A DNA stretch of 64,000 nucleotides from Rhizobium sp. CF122 (GTDB taxonomy: Bacteria; Pseudomonadota; Alphaproteobacteria; Rhizobiales; Rhizobiaceae): positions 117,643-181,642 of the forward strand of contig NZ_AKKA01000120.1 in the NCBI RefSeq assembly GCF_000282035.1. Reading direction: 5' to 3'. A program made the translations under genes and the position numbers. The notes beneath the pieces are model-generated. The model ran no database searches and was not told the DNA's origin. It saw only the letters and a program-made list of their open reading frames with translations. Position 1 is the first letter of the stretch. The number at the start of each line of letters is the position of its first letter. Below are positions 1-8,928 of the stretch, piece after piece.

Positions 1-47
1 GACCGCCCACTGACGGCAATGCCGGAACCCTCATTTCGCAAAGGGAA

Positions 48-455
48 TTCGCCAGTTGGCCTGTAAGCCGGGTTCTGTATGGCCCCGGCCGAAGCCGGAA
101 CGTGGCAGCCATTCCTCTGGGACAACGTTCGCACGCTGCCTCACGCAACCCACCCGGATGACTGACCTGGAAACCGGCCGAAAGGCTTTCGCCTCCCACG
201 TCATCCCTATTCGGTCTTGCTCCCGGTGGGGTTTACCTTGCCATCGCCGTTACCGGAAATGCGGTGGGCTCTTACCCCACCCTTTCACCCTTACCTGCCG
301 TGCAGGCGGTTTGCTTTCTGTGGCACTTTCCCTGAGGTCGCCCTCGCCGGACGTTATCCGGCACCGTGTTTCCGTGGAGCCCGGACTTTCCTCACCCTAC
401 CGCCTTTCGGCATTGGTAAAGCGCGGCTGCCCGGCCAACTGGCACGGTTCCCTTA
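48..455 (-). ncRNA. rnpB: RNase P RNA (M1 RNA), class A
   Basis: This is the catalytic RNA of ribonuclease P, which trims the 5' leader of precursor tRNAs. On the minus strand the universally conserved block GAGGAAAGTCCGGGCTCC is seen at about 375-397, followed by ACGGAAAC. The conserved 3' segment ACAGAACCCGGCTTACAGG lies at about 60-78. The two ends pair as helix P1: GCCAGTTGGCC at 434-444 with GGCCAACTGGC at 51-61. The length of about 400 nt is normal for a proteobacterial rnpB. Exact ends are uncertain by a few bases. The overlapping open frames on the plus strand are not genes. Confidence 0.95.
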
Positions 456-545
456 GCGGAGACTTGGCGTGAATTCCACTGAAATGTCCGCAACGAGGAA
501 GCAATACCACGACAATTGCCTGACGCGCCGCTGAAATGCGCTTGC

Positions 546-1733
546 CTACCGGAAGACGGGCGTCAACTCCTGGCCGAAGTCCTCGGCACAGAGCCAGCCC
601 TGCGTCATGACGACCGCACCCAGCCGGCCAAGTTCGTCCGATGACTTAGCCGCGACGAAATTGCCGCCGGAGAGAACGGCGATGCGCGGCGAATCCGTGT
701 ATCCCACATAAGGATAGGCTGTTGCCGTGAAGGTCGCCACGCAAGGCGCCGAAGTTGTCGGACACCCGGCCAGCGCCGGCATCAGTTGAAGGGCCGTGGA
801 TACCAGAAGGTCGCGCTCCACCAGATCGCCGTCCGAGCGAAACCAGGCTCCGACGTCCTCCAGCGTGTCGAATGAGCGTGCTTCCAGATCGCCGCCGAGC
901 TTGAGATAGGTCTTGCCGTCGGGATAGCGCACCGGTGGGAGGATATAGACATGGTCCTCGTCGCGGTCACCAAAGACGATCGTCGAAGGCATTTCGGACA
1001 AGACCGCCATTTCCCGCTCACCAAGCTCGAAGAAGGCGACAGTGCGCGCCGCAAGGCGAACATCGGTGGCAGCCGGCAGAAGATCGTTGAAATTGCTAAA
1101 CCCGCCGGCGGCGACCAGCACACGTTCGGCGGTGTAGTGCATGCCATCCGTATGGACCTCTACGAACGTGCCCTCATCGCGAACCGAGGCAACGGTTGCA
1201 TCGATGACCGTCACACCCGCCTGCCCGGCAAGCTTGGTCTGAGCCCGAACCAAAGCGCGCGGATTGATATGGCCGGCACGCCGCGCTTCGAAATAGCCGT
1301 TGAACGAAGGATTGAGGTCAAACTGAGGAAAGCGCTCTTGCAGCGCCGCAGACGTCAACATTTCAACGTCGAGATCAAGCGCTTCGCTTACCTGCAGCGC
1401 CCGCCCAAGGAATCCCTGGCCCGGTCGGGCGGGCGGTCCGGCAAACAGACAACCCACCTCCGAGAAAAAGGAAATGCCGCTTTTCGCTTCGATTTCCCTA
1501 TAGCGATCGAGCGAGCGCGCCGCCAACGTCGCCCAAACCATATTGTCGTCGAAGCACCGCGTGATGCGGGCCTCGTCGTAATGACTGGCAAAAACGCCAT
1601 GATGGCTCTTGCGCTCGGCTGGCTCACCGGGGCCGATGAGCGCAACGCCCTCGATCATCCCGGAAAGATGACGGGCTGCAGCCGCGCCCATCATTCCGCT
1701 TCCGACGATGATCACCTTGAAATCAACTGCCAC
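546..1733 (-). CDS. FAD-dependent amine/amino acid oxidoreductase (DAO family)
   Basis: A 395-residue flavoprotein of the D-amino-acid/sarcosine oxidase fold. The N-terminal dinucleotide-binding motif VGSGMMGAAAARHL lies at about residues 11-24. The C-terminal part has APCVATFTATAYPYVG, where the cysteine aligns by eye with the one that carries covalent FAD in monomeric sarcosine oxidase and N-methyltryptophan oxidase. There is no signal peptide, so it is probably cytoplasmic, oxidising a secondary amine or N-methyl amino acid. The start is GTG at 1733, preceded by GAGGTG with a 6-nt spacer. The substrate cannot be read from sequence. It stands alone downstream of the small transglycosylase gene. 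Confidence 0.82.
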   Translation of the reverse strand: MAVDFKVIIVGSGMMGAAAARHLSGMIEGVALIGPGEPAERKSHHGVFASHYDEARITRCFDDNMVWATLAARSLDRYREIEAKSGISFFSEVGCLFAGPPARPGQGFLGRALQVSEALDLDVEMLTSAALQERFPQFDLNPSFNGYFEARRAGHINPRALVRAQTKLAGQAGVTVIDATVASVRDEGTFVEVHTDGMHYTAERVLVAAGGFSNFNDLLPAATDVRLAARTVAFFELGEREMAVLSEMPSTIVFGDRDEDHVYILPPVRYPDGKTYLKLGGDLEARSFDTLEDVGAWFRSDGDLVERDLLVSTALQLMPALAGCPTTSAPCVATFTATAYPYVGYTDSPRIAVLSGGNFVAAKSSDELGRLGAVVMTQGWLCAEDFGQELTPVFR

Positions 1734-1832
1734 GTGTCACCTCATTTCAGAGGTCAGATAACACAGGCGTCATGTTGAACCATATCGTTAAGTGCCTGAC
1801 CGAAGTGATTCTCGACCAAGCAGTCCAGATGA

Positions 1833-2351
1833 TCAATCGAGCATCGCCAGGACTTTGCCGCAATAAGCCTTCGAGACTGGGTTCATGCGGGTTGCGCCGT
1901 GGCCGGCATTGTACTTCAGGATCGTGTCGCAGGTTTCGCCACCGCCGAGCTCATGCGCTGCAGCCAGGTATTTCATGCCAAATTTGATGTTCGTCTCCGG
2001 ATCGAACAATCCTTTACTCGTCCCCGAATAACCCATCATCCTTGCAGTCGCCGGCTTGATTTGCATGAGACCTATTTCACCCGCGCTACCGCGTGCATTC
2101 GGATTGAAATTGCTCTCTACGCGCACGACCGCATGAGCAAGCTCGACGGGCACATCGTACTGGTTTGCATATTTGACAATGAGAGCGGAATACTTGTTGG
2201 CGGTGAAGTCCGGCATCGCATAGCCGCTGGTCCGGTCAACAGTCTTCAAAGGAACTGTCTGAGATCTTGCACCCCATTCGCCCGCAAAGGCGCAATTGAT
2301 ACTCATCAACAGTGCGTTCGCGCACACTGCAGCAGAAATAATCTTCTTCAT
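1833..2351 (-). CDS. Small periplasmic lytic transglycosylase (SLT domain)
   Basis: A 172-residue exported murein hydrolase. Residues 1-23 form a Sec signal peptide ending near AFAG. The rest is one Slt/goose-lysozyme-like domain: the catalytic glutamate is Glu79 in VVRVESNFNP, followed by the GEIGLMQIKPATARMMGYSG block that shapes the active site and by LFDPETNIKFGMKYLAA. Such enzymes cleave the MurNAc-GlcNAc bond with formation of 1,6-anhydro ends. Stand-alone small SLTs often open the wall locally for secretion machines or during recycling, but no such machine is encoded nearby. It may share a transcript with the downstream flavoprotein, with 99 bp between them. Confidence 0.88.
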   Translation of the reverse strand: MKKIISAAVCANALLMSINCAFAGEWGARSQTVPLKTVDRTSGYAMPDFTANKYSALIVKYANQYDVPVELAHAVVRVESNFNPNARGSAGEIGLMQIKPATARMMGYSGTSKGLFDPETNIKFGMKYLAAAHELGGGETCDTILKYNAGHGATRMNPVSKAYCGKVLAMLD

Positions 2352-2611
2352 ACAGTCTAATTACTCCGACCCAAAGAATTTCCGGATCGAAATTCTAATA
2401 ACAATCCGGCCATATGCAGCAGATATACATTAGATGTTCTGCAGCAATTCTTTTTGTTTCAATTGACAACCGCCTGAAACCCCAAAACAAACCAGGCGGC
2501 ACCGTTCGACGATGGCGTTAGACCATCGCAATGAGGAGATAATAGGGAAATCATGTGGCGGCGCAGCAGACACCCGAATTCTTCGGAGTCGGAGCCGCTT
2601 AAAAGTACGAC

Positions 2612-3376
2612 TTATGAGGAGTAGCGCGGAAGCGACGCCAGCAGACGGTGTAGCGTGTCTATCGTCGAAAAATCCGCAATTCCGTCGATCCGCGCAGGCC
2701 GAAAGTGGCGTTGGAAGGCCTCCACATCGCCCGCCGTCTTATCGGAGAATTCGCCTGTGATTTCCGTCGCATAACCGTAAAGCGAGAGCATCGACTGCAA
2801 GGCCTCGACCGGCTGGCCGTGGTCTCCGCGTTGGAAAAATCTTCCACCTGCGATCGGAGCAGGCTCGACCCAGTGCCCGACACCAGCTCTGTGAAGGCCT
2901 GCCCAGGGAAATTTTTCCCCCGGATCAACCTTCCTAATCGGTGCAACATCGGAGTGTCCAAGCACCCGTTCGGGGGCAATGGACCAACGTTGGCCGCAAT
3001 CGCGACACAATTCAATGACTGCCTGAATTTGTTCTTGCGGATACTCGGGAAGACCGCCGGGGTGCCCCGCATTGGCGATCTCGATCCCGATCGACACAGA
3101 GTTGATATCGGTCTCGCCCTGCCAGTAACTTTTGCCGGCGTGCCAGGCGCGGCGCTCCTCAGGCACGAGCTGAAGAACCTCGCCGTCTTCACCTACGAAG
3201 TAGTGACTCGAGACCTGGCTCTCGTCACGACAGAGCCACTCCAACGCTCCATCCGGCGTTGGCATGCCCGTATAGTGCAGAAGGATCATATCAGGCTTGC
3301 GCCCGCCCGCACGCTCCCCGTGATTGGGCGACGGACGAACAAGGGCTTTCCGGTAGTCGGCCTCGAACGAGGTCAT
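2612..3376 (-). CDS. N-acetylmuramoyl-L-alanine amidase, AmiD type with peptidoglycan-binding domain
   Basis: A 254-residue zinc amidase that cuts the lactyl-amide bond between MurNAc and the stem peptide, or anhydro-muropeptides in recycling. An Amidase_2 fold fills residues 25-160; the zinc ligands are visible as His34 (LLHYTG), His141 (GHSDVAP) and Asp151 (KVDPG). A C-terminal PG_binding_1 domain (about 185-245) follows. No signal peptide is evident, which favours a cytoplasmic AmpD-like role, though AmiD-type relatives are exported. The stop overlaps the end of this operon partner: its ATG overlaps the TGA of the upstream TerB/DnaJ gene by 4 bp, so the two are translationally coupled. Confidence 0.9.
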   Translation of the reverse strand: MTSFEADYRKALVRPSPNHGERAGGRKPDMILLHYTGMPTPDGALEWLCRDESQVSSHYFVGEDGEVLQLVPEERRAWHAGKSYWQGETDINSVSIGIEIANAGHPGGLPEYPQEQIQAVIELCRDCGQRWSIAPERVLGHSDVAPIRKVDPGEKFPWAGLHRAGVGHWVEPAPIAGGRFFQRGDHGQPVEALQSMLSLYGYATEITGEFSDKTAGDVEAFQRHFRPARIDGIADFSTIDTLHRLLASLPRYSS

Positions 3377-4080
3377 GCTGCGCGGCGTTCCTTTTCGATC
3401 GCCTCGTAGGCTGCATTCAGAGCAGCCATCCGCTCATTGGCAATGGCATGGAACTCGGCTGGTACGCCACGGGAAATCAGCCGATCCGGATGATGTTCAC
3501 TGACAAGGCCATGATAGCGACGGCGAATCGTCGTGAAGTCATCGGAGGGCGACACGCCGAGCACCTTGTATGGGTCGCGACCCATGGAGACATGGCGCGC
3601 TGCGATCCGTTCGAAATGCTCTTCATTCATATGGAAGATCTCGCCGACATGCCGCAGGAAGGCCAACTCCTTCTCGTGGACGAGCCCGTCCGCCTTGGCG
3701 ATGTGGAAGAGACCGTCCAGCACCTCTTCCAGCACCGGGCAATTGGCTGCACAAGTCACGCACAAAGATGAAAGGCGCTCTGCATAGGCCTCATAGCCGG
3801 CAACGTCCTGACGCGCCATATTATAGAGGCGTGCAACATTCTTCGCCTGCTCGGGCGGGAATTCGAAGATCTCACGGAAGGCATCGACCTCCCTCTCACT
3901 GACGATTCCATCCGCCTTGGCCATCTTCGCCGACAAAGCGATGATCGCGACCGAGAAGGCGACCTTGCGGCGCGTCTCGGGATCACCCTCGAAAACTGTC
4001 CGGATAGCCTCGACCACCGCCGAAAGGACGTTGCCCGCGGTGTTGCCAATGGCATTCAGCAGTTTTTCCCAGAAGGACAT
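3373..4080 (-). CDS. TerB-DnaJ domain protein (DjlA-like co-chaperone)
   Basis: A 235-residue protein with a TerB-like helical domain (about residues 35-150, with the repeated acidic pattern MAKADGIVSEREVDAF and IAKADGLVHEKELAFL) and a C-terminal J domain containing the HPD tripeptide (VSEHHPDRL). The J domain stimulates the ATPase of DnaK. E. coli DjlA has the same TerB-J order but also a membrane anchor; none is clear here. I chose ATG 4080 (MSFWEKLL) over an in-frame start at 4122 because the family begins this way and GAGAG lies just upstream. It is translationally coupled to the amidase gene through a 4-bp overlap, suggesting an envelope-stress or wall-recycling setting. Confidence 0.85.
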   Translation of the reverse strand: MSFWEKLLNAIGNTAGNVLSAVVEAIRTVFEGDPETRRKVAFSVAIIALSAKMAKADGIVSEREVDAFREIFEFPPEQAKNVARLYNMARQDVAGYEAYAERLSSLCVTCAANCPVLEEVLDGLFHIAKADGLVHEKELAFLRHVGEIFHMNEEHFERIAARHVSMGRDPYKVLGVSPSDDFTTIRRRYHGLVSEHHPDRLISRGVPAEFHAIANERMAALNAAYEAIEKERRAA

Positions 4081-4422
4081 AAAAGTCTCTCGCAGTGCAA
4101 ATAGATGAAACACCTTGACCAAATAATGCCTGCGTTTGCAAGGCGGCGATTGGTCGTAGGATGGAATAGACCTTTCACAATTCGTTCATGGTCGCAGCGC
4201 GAAGTGGGTCCCAACTGCTGCCAGTGAGTGACGATCGCGCTTTCCACAGCCTTCTGAAGCGCCATCTCGAGCTTGAAACGATTATATCACCGCTTCCGCC
4301 TGTCTTCGCCGTTTGGGGCCTGATTTTCATAATAACTACACTTTACATGCCCCTTTCCCTGTCGCATCCATGCGTTAGGTAAGCAGCACGCAACTGCGCT
4401 GTTATGAGACGTTGGAGGGATC
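4081..4422. other. Intergenic region, divergent promoters
   Basis: This 342-bp stretch separates the divergent TerB-DnaJ and pfp genes. Short open frames across it have no recognisable protein and no convincing ribosome site. The only clear element is GGAGGG a few bases before the pfp ATG. The part at 4275-4370 is AT-richer than its surroundings, as expected of promoters. I see no RNA gene or repeat. Confidence 0.5.
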
Positions 4423-5634
4423 ATGGCCAAACAGAAAGTCGCAATGCTCACGGCTGGAGGCCTGGCACCCTGTCTGTCGTCGGCGGTCGGCGGACTTATC
4501 GAACGCTACAGCGACGTGGCGCCGGACATCGAGCTTGTCGCTTATCGCTCCGGATACCAAGGAGTGCTCCTCGGCGATAGCATAAAGATCACCGCTGACA
4601 TGCGGGAGAAGGCACCGCTTCTGCATCGTTACGGCGGCTCACCGATCGGCAACAGCCGCGTCAAGCTGACCAACGCAGCCGATTGCGTGAAGCGTGGCCT
4701 GGTCAAGGAAGGTGAAAATCCACTGCGCGTGGCGGCCGAGCGCCTCGCCAATGATGGGGTCACGATCCTTCATACGATCGGCGGCGACGACACGAACACC
4801 ACGGCTGCCGATCTGGCGGCATATCTGGCCGCCAATGGCTACAATCTGACGGTCGTTGGCCTGCCCAAGACGGTCGACAATGACGTCGTCCCCATCCGCC
4901 AGTCGCTCGGCGCGTGGACGGCCGCGGAAATTGGCGCGCAGTTCTTCGACAACGTCAGCAACGAACAGACGGCGGCACCGCGCACCCTGATCATCCATGA
5001 AGTCATGGGACGCCACTGCGGCTGGCTGACGGCAGCAACTGCCCGGGCCTATCTGCAGCGGACGAAGAATTACGAATATGTCGATGGCTTGATGACGAAC
5101 GCCAAGATGAAGAGCATCGATGCGGTTTATCTCCCTGAAATGGCGTTCGACCTCGATGCGGAAGCCGCACGACTGAAAGAAATCATCGACCGCACGGGCC
5201 ACGCGACGGTATTCGTTTCGGAGGGCGCTTGCCTTGACGCCATCGTCGCGGAACGCGAGGCCGCCGGCGAGACCATCAAGCGCGACGCTTTCGGCCACGT
5301 GAAGATTGATACGATCAATGTCGGCGGCTGGTTCCAGAAGCAGTTCGCAGGCCTCATCAATGCCGAGCGCTCGCTCGTGCAGAAGTCGGGCTACTTTGCC
5401 CGTTCGGCACCTGCCAACAGCGATGACCTCCGTCTCATTCAGAGCATGACCGACCTTGCCGTCGAAAGCGCCCTCAACAAGGTATCGGGTGTTACCGGTC
5501 ACGACGAAGCGCAGAACGGCAAGTTGCGGACAATCGAGTTCCCGCGCATCAAGGGCGGCAAGGCTTTTGACATCTCCACCAAGTGGTTCGGCGAAGTCAT
5601 GGACACAATAGGGCAGAAATACCGGACGGCATGA
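4423..5634 (+). CDS. pfp: Pyrophosphate-dependent 6-phosphofructokinase
   Basis: A 403-residue enzyme that phosphorylates fructose 6-phosphate with pyrophosphate (reversible), used in glycolysis or gluconeogenesis. The phosphofructokinase fold is shown by AMLTAGGLAPCLSSAVGG at the N terminus, IGGDDTNTTAADLA near residues 118-131, PKTVDNDVVPI near 148 and MGRHCGWLTA near 195. The second Asp of GGDD, where ATP enzymes have GGDG(S), and the Lys of PKTVDND are the residues that specify PPi rather than ATP. GGAGGGATC precedes the ATG. Many rhizobia lack an ATP-dependent PFK, which would make this enzyme the only PFK step; that cannot be checked here. It is monocistronic or cotranscribed with the LysE gene 58 bp on. 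Confidence 0.93.
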   Translation: MAKQKVAMLTAGGLAPCLSSAVGGLIERYSDVAPDIELVAYRSGYQGVLLGDSIKITADMREKAPLLHRYGGSPIGNSRVKLTNAADCVKRGLVKEGENPLRVAAERLANDGVTILHTIGGDDTNTTAADLAAYLAANGYNLTVVGLPKTVDNDVVPIRQSLGAWTAAEIGAQFFDNVSNEQTAAPRTLIIHEVMGRHCGWLTAATARAYLQRTKNYEYVDGLMTNAKMKSIDAVYLPEMAFDLDAEAARLKEIIDRTGHATVFVSEGACLDAIVAEREAAGETIKRDAFGHVKIDTINVGGWFQKQFAGLINAERSLVQKSGYFARSAPANSDDLRLIQSMTDLAVESALNKVSGVTGHDEAQNGKLRTIEFPRIKGGKAFDISTKWFGEVMDTIGQKYRTA

Positions 5635-5692
5635 TTGACTGAGGGTTGATATGGTGTCTTTGCTTTTACCCTAGGGAATAGGAGGAGATTCC

Positions 5693-6328
5693 ATGTCGCT
5701 CGAAGCCTGGTTCGCTTTTGCCGCTGCGTCTGCAATCATGCTGGCCATCCCGGGCCCGACGATTCTCCTCGTCGTTTCCTATGCCCTCGGTCATGGCCGT
5801 AAGACGGCGCTTGCAACGGTAACCGGCGTTGCACTCGGCGACTTCACCGCGATGACCGCATCGCTATTCGGATTGGGGGCCCTACTCGCGGCCTCCGCAA
5901 CCCTGTTCACGGTACTGAAGTGGATCGGCGGCGCCTATCTGATCTGGCTCGGAGTAAAACTCTGGCGTGCACCCGTGATTTCCGAGCCCATGGCAGACAA
6001 TGACAACCTGCCCGAAAAGAAATCGCTCAAGGTTTTCCTCCACGCCTATGTCGTAACGGCTCTCAACCCGAAGAGCATCGTATTCTTCGTCGCATTCGTT
6101 CCGCAGTTCCTCAATCCGGATCTGCCGTTCTTTGGCCAGATGCTCGTCATGGAAGCCACCTTCCTGGTGCTCGCGACCATCAATGCCTCTATCTATGCGC
6201 TGGCCGCAAACGCGGCGCGCGGCCTTATCCGCAAGGCAAGCGTTCAGCGCGCAGTCAACCGTACCGGCGGCACCTTGCTCATTGCTGCAGGCGCCGTAAC
6301 CGCTGGCTATCGGCGCATCGCCGCGTAA
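5693..6328 (+). CDS. LysE/RhtB family amino acid exporter
   Basis: A 211-residue inner-membrane protein with six predicted hydrophobic segments. The family signature is visible at the N terminus as AIPGPTILLVVSYALGHGRKTALATVTGVALGD, and the second half has ALNPKSIVFFVAFVPQFL. Members export amino acids such as homoserine, threonine, lysine or analogues. AGGAGGAG sits 6 bp before the ATG, a strong ribosome site. There is no adjacent LysG-type regulator, so the substrate is open. Confidence 0.9.
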   Translation: MSLEAWFAFAAASAIMLAIPGPTILLVVSYALGHGRKTALATVTGVALGDFTAMTASLFGLGALLAASATLFTVLKWIGGAYLIWLGVKLWRAPVISEPMADNDNLPEKKSLKVFLHAYVVTALNPKSIVFFVAFVPQFLNPDLPFFGQMLVMEATFLVLATINASIYALAANAARGLIRKASVQRAVNRTGGTLLIAAGAVTAGYRRIAA

Positions 6329-6442
6329 ATATTTTCGGCGGGTTGCGGCTAAACAACGAATACGTTAATTGCGGAATCCGGGCTTAAGGTTTTTGGTAAC
6401 TTCTAAATGCTGCCGGGGCGGCGCATTCACGAAAGTGAGAGT

Positions 6443-7378
6443 ATGGTAGCGATCGGTTTTTCCGGCCTGAAACGCAGTCTCATCGTCTCGACGATGCTCT
6501 GCGGCGTTGTTGCCGGATGCACGAGCGTCGAATACACGTCGCAGGCAGAATTGACCGCAGCCCAGACCGTTGTTCCGACGCCGAAGCCGGGCGAAGACGC
6601 TACGCTTGCAGCCGTGCCGGCCGGCGAAGGCGCGCCCCAGACGGCGATGATCACCACCGCCGATCCGACAGCAACTGCCCTGGCAGCACCGGCCATGCCG
6701 GCAACCGATCCCTCTCAGTTGAGCAGCCAGATCCAGCAGGCCACAGCAACGGGTTATGCGCAGATCCCGCTCACGCCCGAGATGACGGCTATCCAGTCCG
6801 TTATACCGACACCGCGACCGGGCACCACTTCTCCGTCGACGCAGCTCGCCTTTGCTGCGACGCCGCAGGCTGGCACTGGTGCGATTGCCGCGCTTTCCGC
6901 AATAGATACCATGCCGCATCCGATGATGGACTACGGCTTCGACACCTCAGGTCCGTCCGACCCGCCGACCGCTCCACCCATGTTCAGCGACAGCGACGAC
7001 GATGGTGCACCGACGGTCGAGAAAAGCGCGATCACCAAAATTATCGACAAGTACTCGAAGCTTTACGAGGTGCCCTCATCCCTGCTTCACCGCGTCGTGC
7101 ATCGGGAAAGCCGTTACAATTCGAAGGCCTATAACAAGCGTGGCTACTTCGGCCTCATGCAGATCAAGTACAATACGGCTAAGTCGATGGGCTACAACGG
7201 CGAGCCCGCCGGCCTGTTTGACGCCGATACCAACATCAAATACGCCGCCAAATACCTTCGCGGCGCCTGGCTAGTCTCCGACAACAGCGAAGACGATGCG
7301 ATCCGCCTCTATGCCCGTGGCTACTACTATGATGCCAAGCGCAAGGGCATGAACGACGTCGCCCACGGCAACTACTGA
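6443..7378 (+). CDS. Lytic transglycosylase lipoprotein (SLT domain) with repeated Pro-rich linker
   Basis: A 311-residue predicted lipoprotein. The signal peptide ends at lipobox VVAGC (Cys about 24), giving an outer-membrane or periplasmic anchor. Residues 25-190 are a low-complexity Ala/Pro/Thr linker containing two copies of a short unit, AAQTVVPTPKPG and MTAIQSVIPTPRPG. The SLT domain fills residues 198-300 with catalytic Glu222 (VVHRESRYN), YFGLMQIKYNTAKSMGYNG and LFDADTNIKYAAKYLRGA. The ATG at 6443 is preferred to an upstream in-frame ATG because it begins a proper lipoprotein signal and has GTGAGAG before it. The 3' end overlaps the convergent serine hydrolase gene by 7 bp. Confidence 0.88.
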   Translation: MVAIGFSGLKRSLIVSTMLCGVVAGCTSVEYTSQAELTAAQTVVPTPKPGEDATLAAVPAGEGAPQTAMITTADPTATALAAPAMPATDPSQLSSQIQQATATGYAQIPLTPEMTAIQSVIPTPRPGTTSPSTQLAFAATPQAGTGAIAALSAIDTMPHPMMDYGFDTSGPSDPPTAPPMFSDSDDDGAPTVEKSAITKIIDKYSKLYEVPSSLLHRVVHRESRYNSKAYNKRGYFGLMQIKYNTAKSMGYNGEPAGLFDADTNIKYAAKYLRGAWLVSDNSEDDAIRLYARGYYYDAKRKGMNDVAHGNY

Positions 7379-8757
7379 CCACTGCCGGGCAGCACCGCTA
7401 GAATCTCCTTTACCAGGACCTGCGGCTTATAACGGAGCCAGCTCGGCGTCAGCCCGAGCCTGACGACGACAAGCTTCGCGGATGGCACGATCGCAATGCT
7501 CTGTCCGTCGTGCCCCTCCATCCAGAAGGTGTCATCGGGAAGACCGGCAATGGTGCTGCTGTCACCCCCCGGCGCGGCAAGCCAGGCCTGCGCCTGCGTA
7601 TATTTGCCACCCGAGGCCACAGTCGGCGTCCGCATTGCCGCCATGAACTGTTCCGGCAACAGCCTCTGTCCATTCCAGACGCCGTCTTGAAGAAGAAACT
7701 GCCCGAAACGGGCCCAGTCCCGCGCAGTGGCGTAGAGATAGGAGCTGCCGGCAAAGGTGCCGCGCGCGTCAACCTCCAGTACGGCACTCGACATGCCGAT
7801 CGGGTCAAACAGCGCCATCTTGGGATAGGCAAGCGCCGCCTGCATGTTGCCGATCCGATCCATCCATATCTTCGAGATCAAAACCGATGTGCCGCTCGAA
7901 TAGTTAAAGCGCTGGCCCGGGCTCGCCTCCAAGGGGAGGCTCGCCGGGAGCGCCGTCATATCTGCATCGAGATAGAGCATGCGTGTGACATCTGCGACCG
8001 TGCCATAATTCTCGTTGAAGGCCAGGCCGCTCTCCATGCCCAGCAGATCGCTGAGCTTGATTGCTGAATGGTCGCCGCCCTGCCACTGCGGCAGGAGGGC
8101 GGCATCATCAAACCCGATCTTGTTGTCCTGCATCAGCCGTCCGACAATCGCCGCATTGACGGTCTTCGTCATCGACCACCCCGTCAGCGGCGTCGTCGGA
8201 CTGAAGCCGTCACCGTAGCGCTCGGCAATGATACGGCCGTTGCGAACCACGACAACCGCGCGCGCTGCAGGACCGGTCAAGTCGCTGTGCGAGAGCAGTG
8301 CGTCGATACGGCTGTCATTGACCGTCGCGACGGCATTACCCTGCGGCCATATCGCATCATTTTGCGGCTCTCGAGCGACCGGACGATCGGGCACCGCGCT
8401 CGCGGCCGCTTCAAAATCCCCGTCCGGCACGCTGCTGCAGCCGAGCGCGCCGCGATAAATTGCATAGCCCGGTGCGAAGACCCCGAGGATGCGCGCTGTA
8501 ACCCGCTTCTCCTGCCTGTCGACAACCACACGCACAAGCCGCAGCAACGGATTTCCGGGCGCCTGAACGTCCTCATAGAGCACCTGTTCAGGATCCCGCC
8601 CTGCAAGGAAGACGTTCGAGCAAACGATCTTGGCCGCATAGCCGTCGCCCACCCGCAGCAATTCAGGTGGGCTGACATAGAGCCAAGCCGCGCCCATTGC
8701 GACGATCGCGATCAGCAGAAGGGCAAGTGACTTCACGACACGCAGCACAAATCGCAT
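7372..8757 (-). CDS. Membrane-anchored serine hydrolase (beta-lactamase/DD-peptidase class C fold)
   Basis: A 461-residue member of the beta-lactamase-related family that includes class C beta-lactamases, DD-peptidases and 6-aminohexanoate-dimer hydrolase. An N-terminal hydrophobic helix (residues 5-25, VKSLALLLIAIVAMGAAWLYV) anchors it facing the periplasm. The catalytic SxxK is SMTK near residue 194, the second motif YSSGTS lies near 285, and a third, HDGQ, near 425. A leader domain of some 130 residues precedes the hydrolase part. Family members act on peptides, esters or amides; the specific substrate is unknown. It is monocistronic and convergent with the upstream transglycosylase gene. 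Confidence 0.83.
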   Translation of the reverse strand: MRFVLRVVKSLALLLIAIVAMGAAWLYVSPPELLRVGDGYAAKIVCSNVFLAGRDPEQVLYEDVQAPGNPLLRLVRVVVDRQEKRVTARILGVFAPGYAIYRGALGCSSVPDGDFEAAASAVPDRPVAREPQNDAIWPQGNAVATVNDSRIDALLSHSDLTGPAARAVVVVRNGRIIAERYGDGFSPTTPLTGWSMTKTVNAAIVGRLMQDNKIGFDDAALLPQWQGGDHSAIKLSDLLGMESGLAFNENYGTVADVTRMLYLDADMTALPASLPLEASPGQRFNYSSGTSVLISKIWMDRIGNMQAALAYPKMALFDPIGMSSAVLEVDARGTFAGSSYLYATARDWARFGQFLLQDGVWNGQRLLPEQFMAAMRTPTVASGGKYTQAQAWLAAPGGDSSTIAGLPDDTFWMEGHDGQSIAIVPSAKLVVVRLGLTPSWLRYKPQVLVKEILAVLPGSGQ

Positions 8758-8864
8758 GTACGGTCCTCCATGCCTGCAAGAGAAGCAGGAAAGCCCGCGG
8801 CGCGAAAGACCCCAACGCCCGGATGGTTTCTATTTGCTACCGCAGAAAGGCCTGCCCACAGCCT

Positions 8865-8882
8865 GCGTCATCAAACTGTAGT
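8865..8882 (+). promoter_or_regulatory. Candidate Pho box (PhoB site) upstream of btaA
   Basis: GCGTCAT-CAAA-CTGTAGT. The Pho box consensus is two CTGTCAT half-sites with start-to-start spacing of 11 bp. Both halves match 5 of 7 positions, and the spacing is exactly 11. The box lies 47-64 bp before the btaA ATG. Phosphate-starvation control of betaine-lipid synthesis is established in Sinorhizobium meliloti; the site itself is my inference. Confidence 0.5.
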
Positions 8883-8928
8883 GACGGCGCGCTAAACGCC
8901 CTGAACGCTAAAAGGGTGAAAGACTCAT

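Noticed and set aside
56..472. Open reading frames on the plus strand across the first 470 bp
   Set aside because: The region is RNase P RNA on the other strand; conserved helices explain the sequence.
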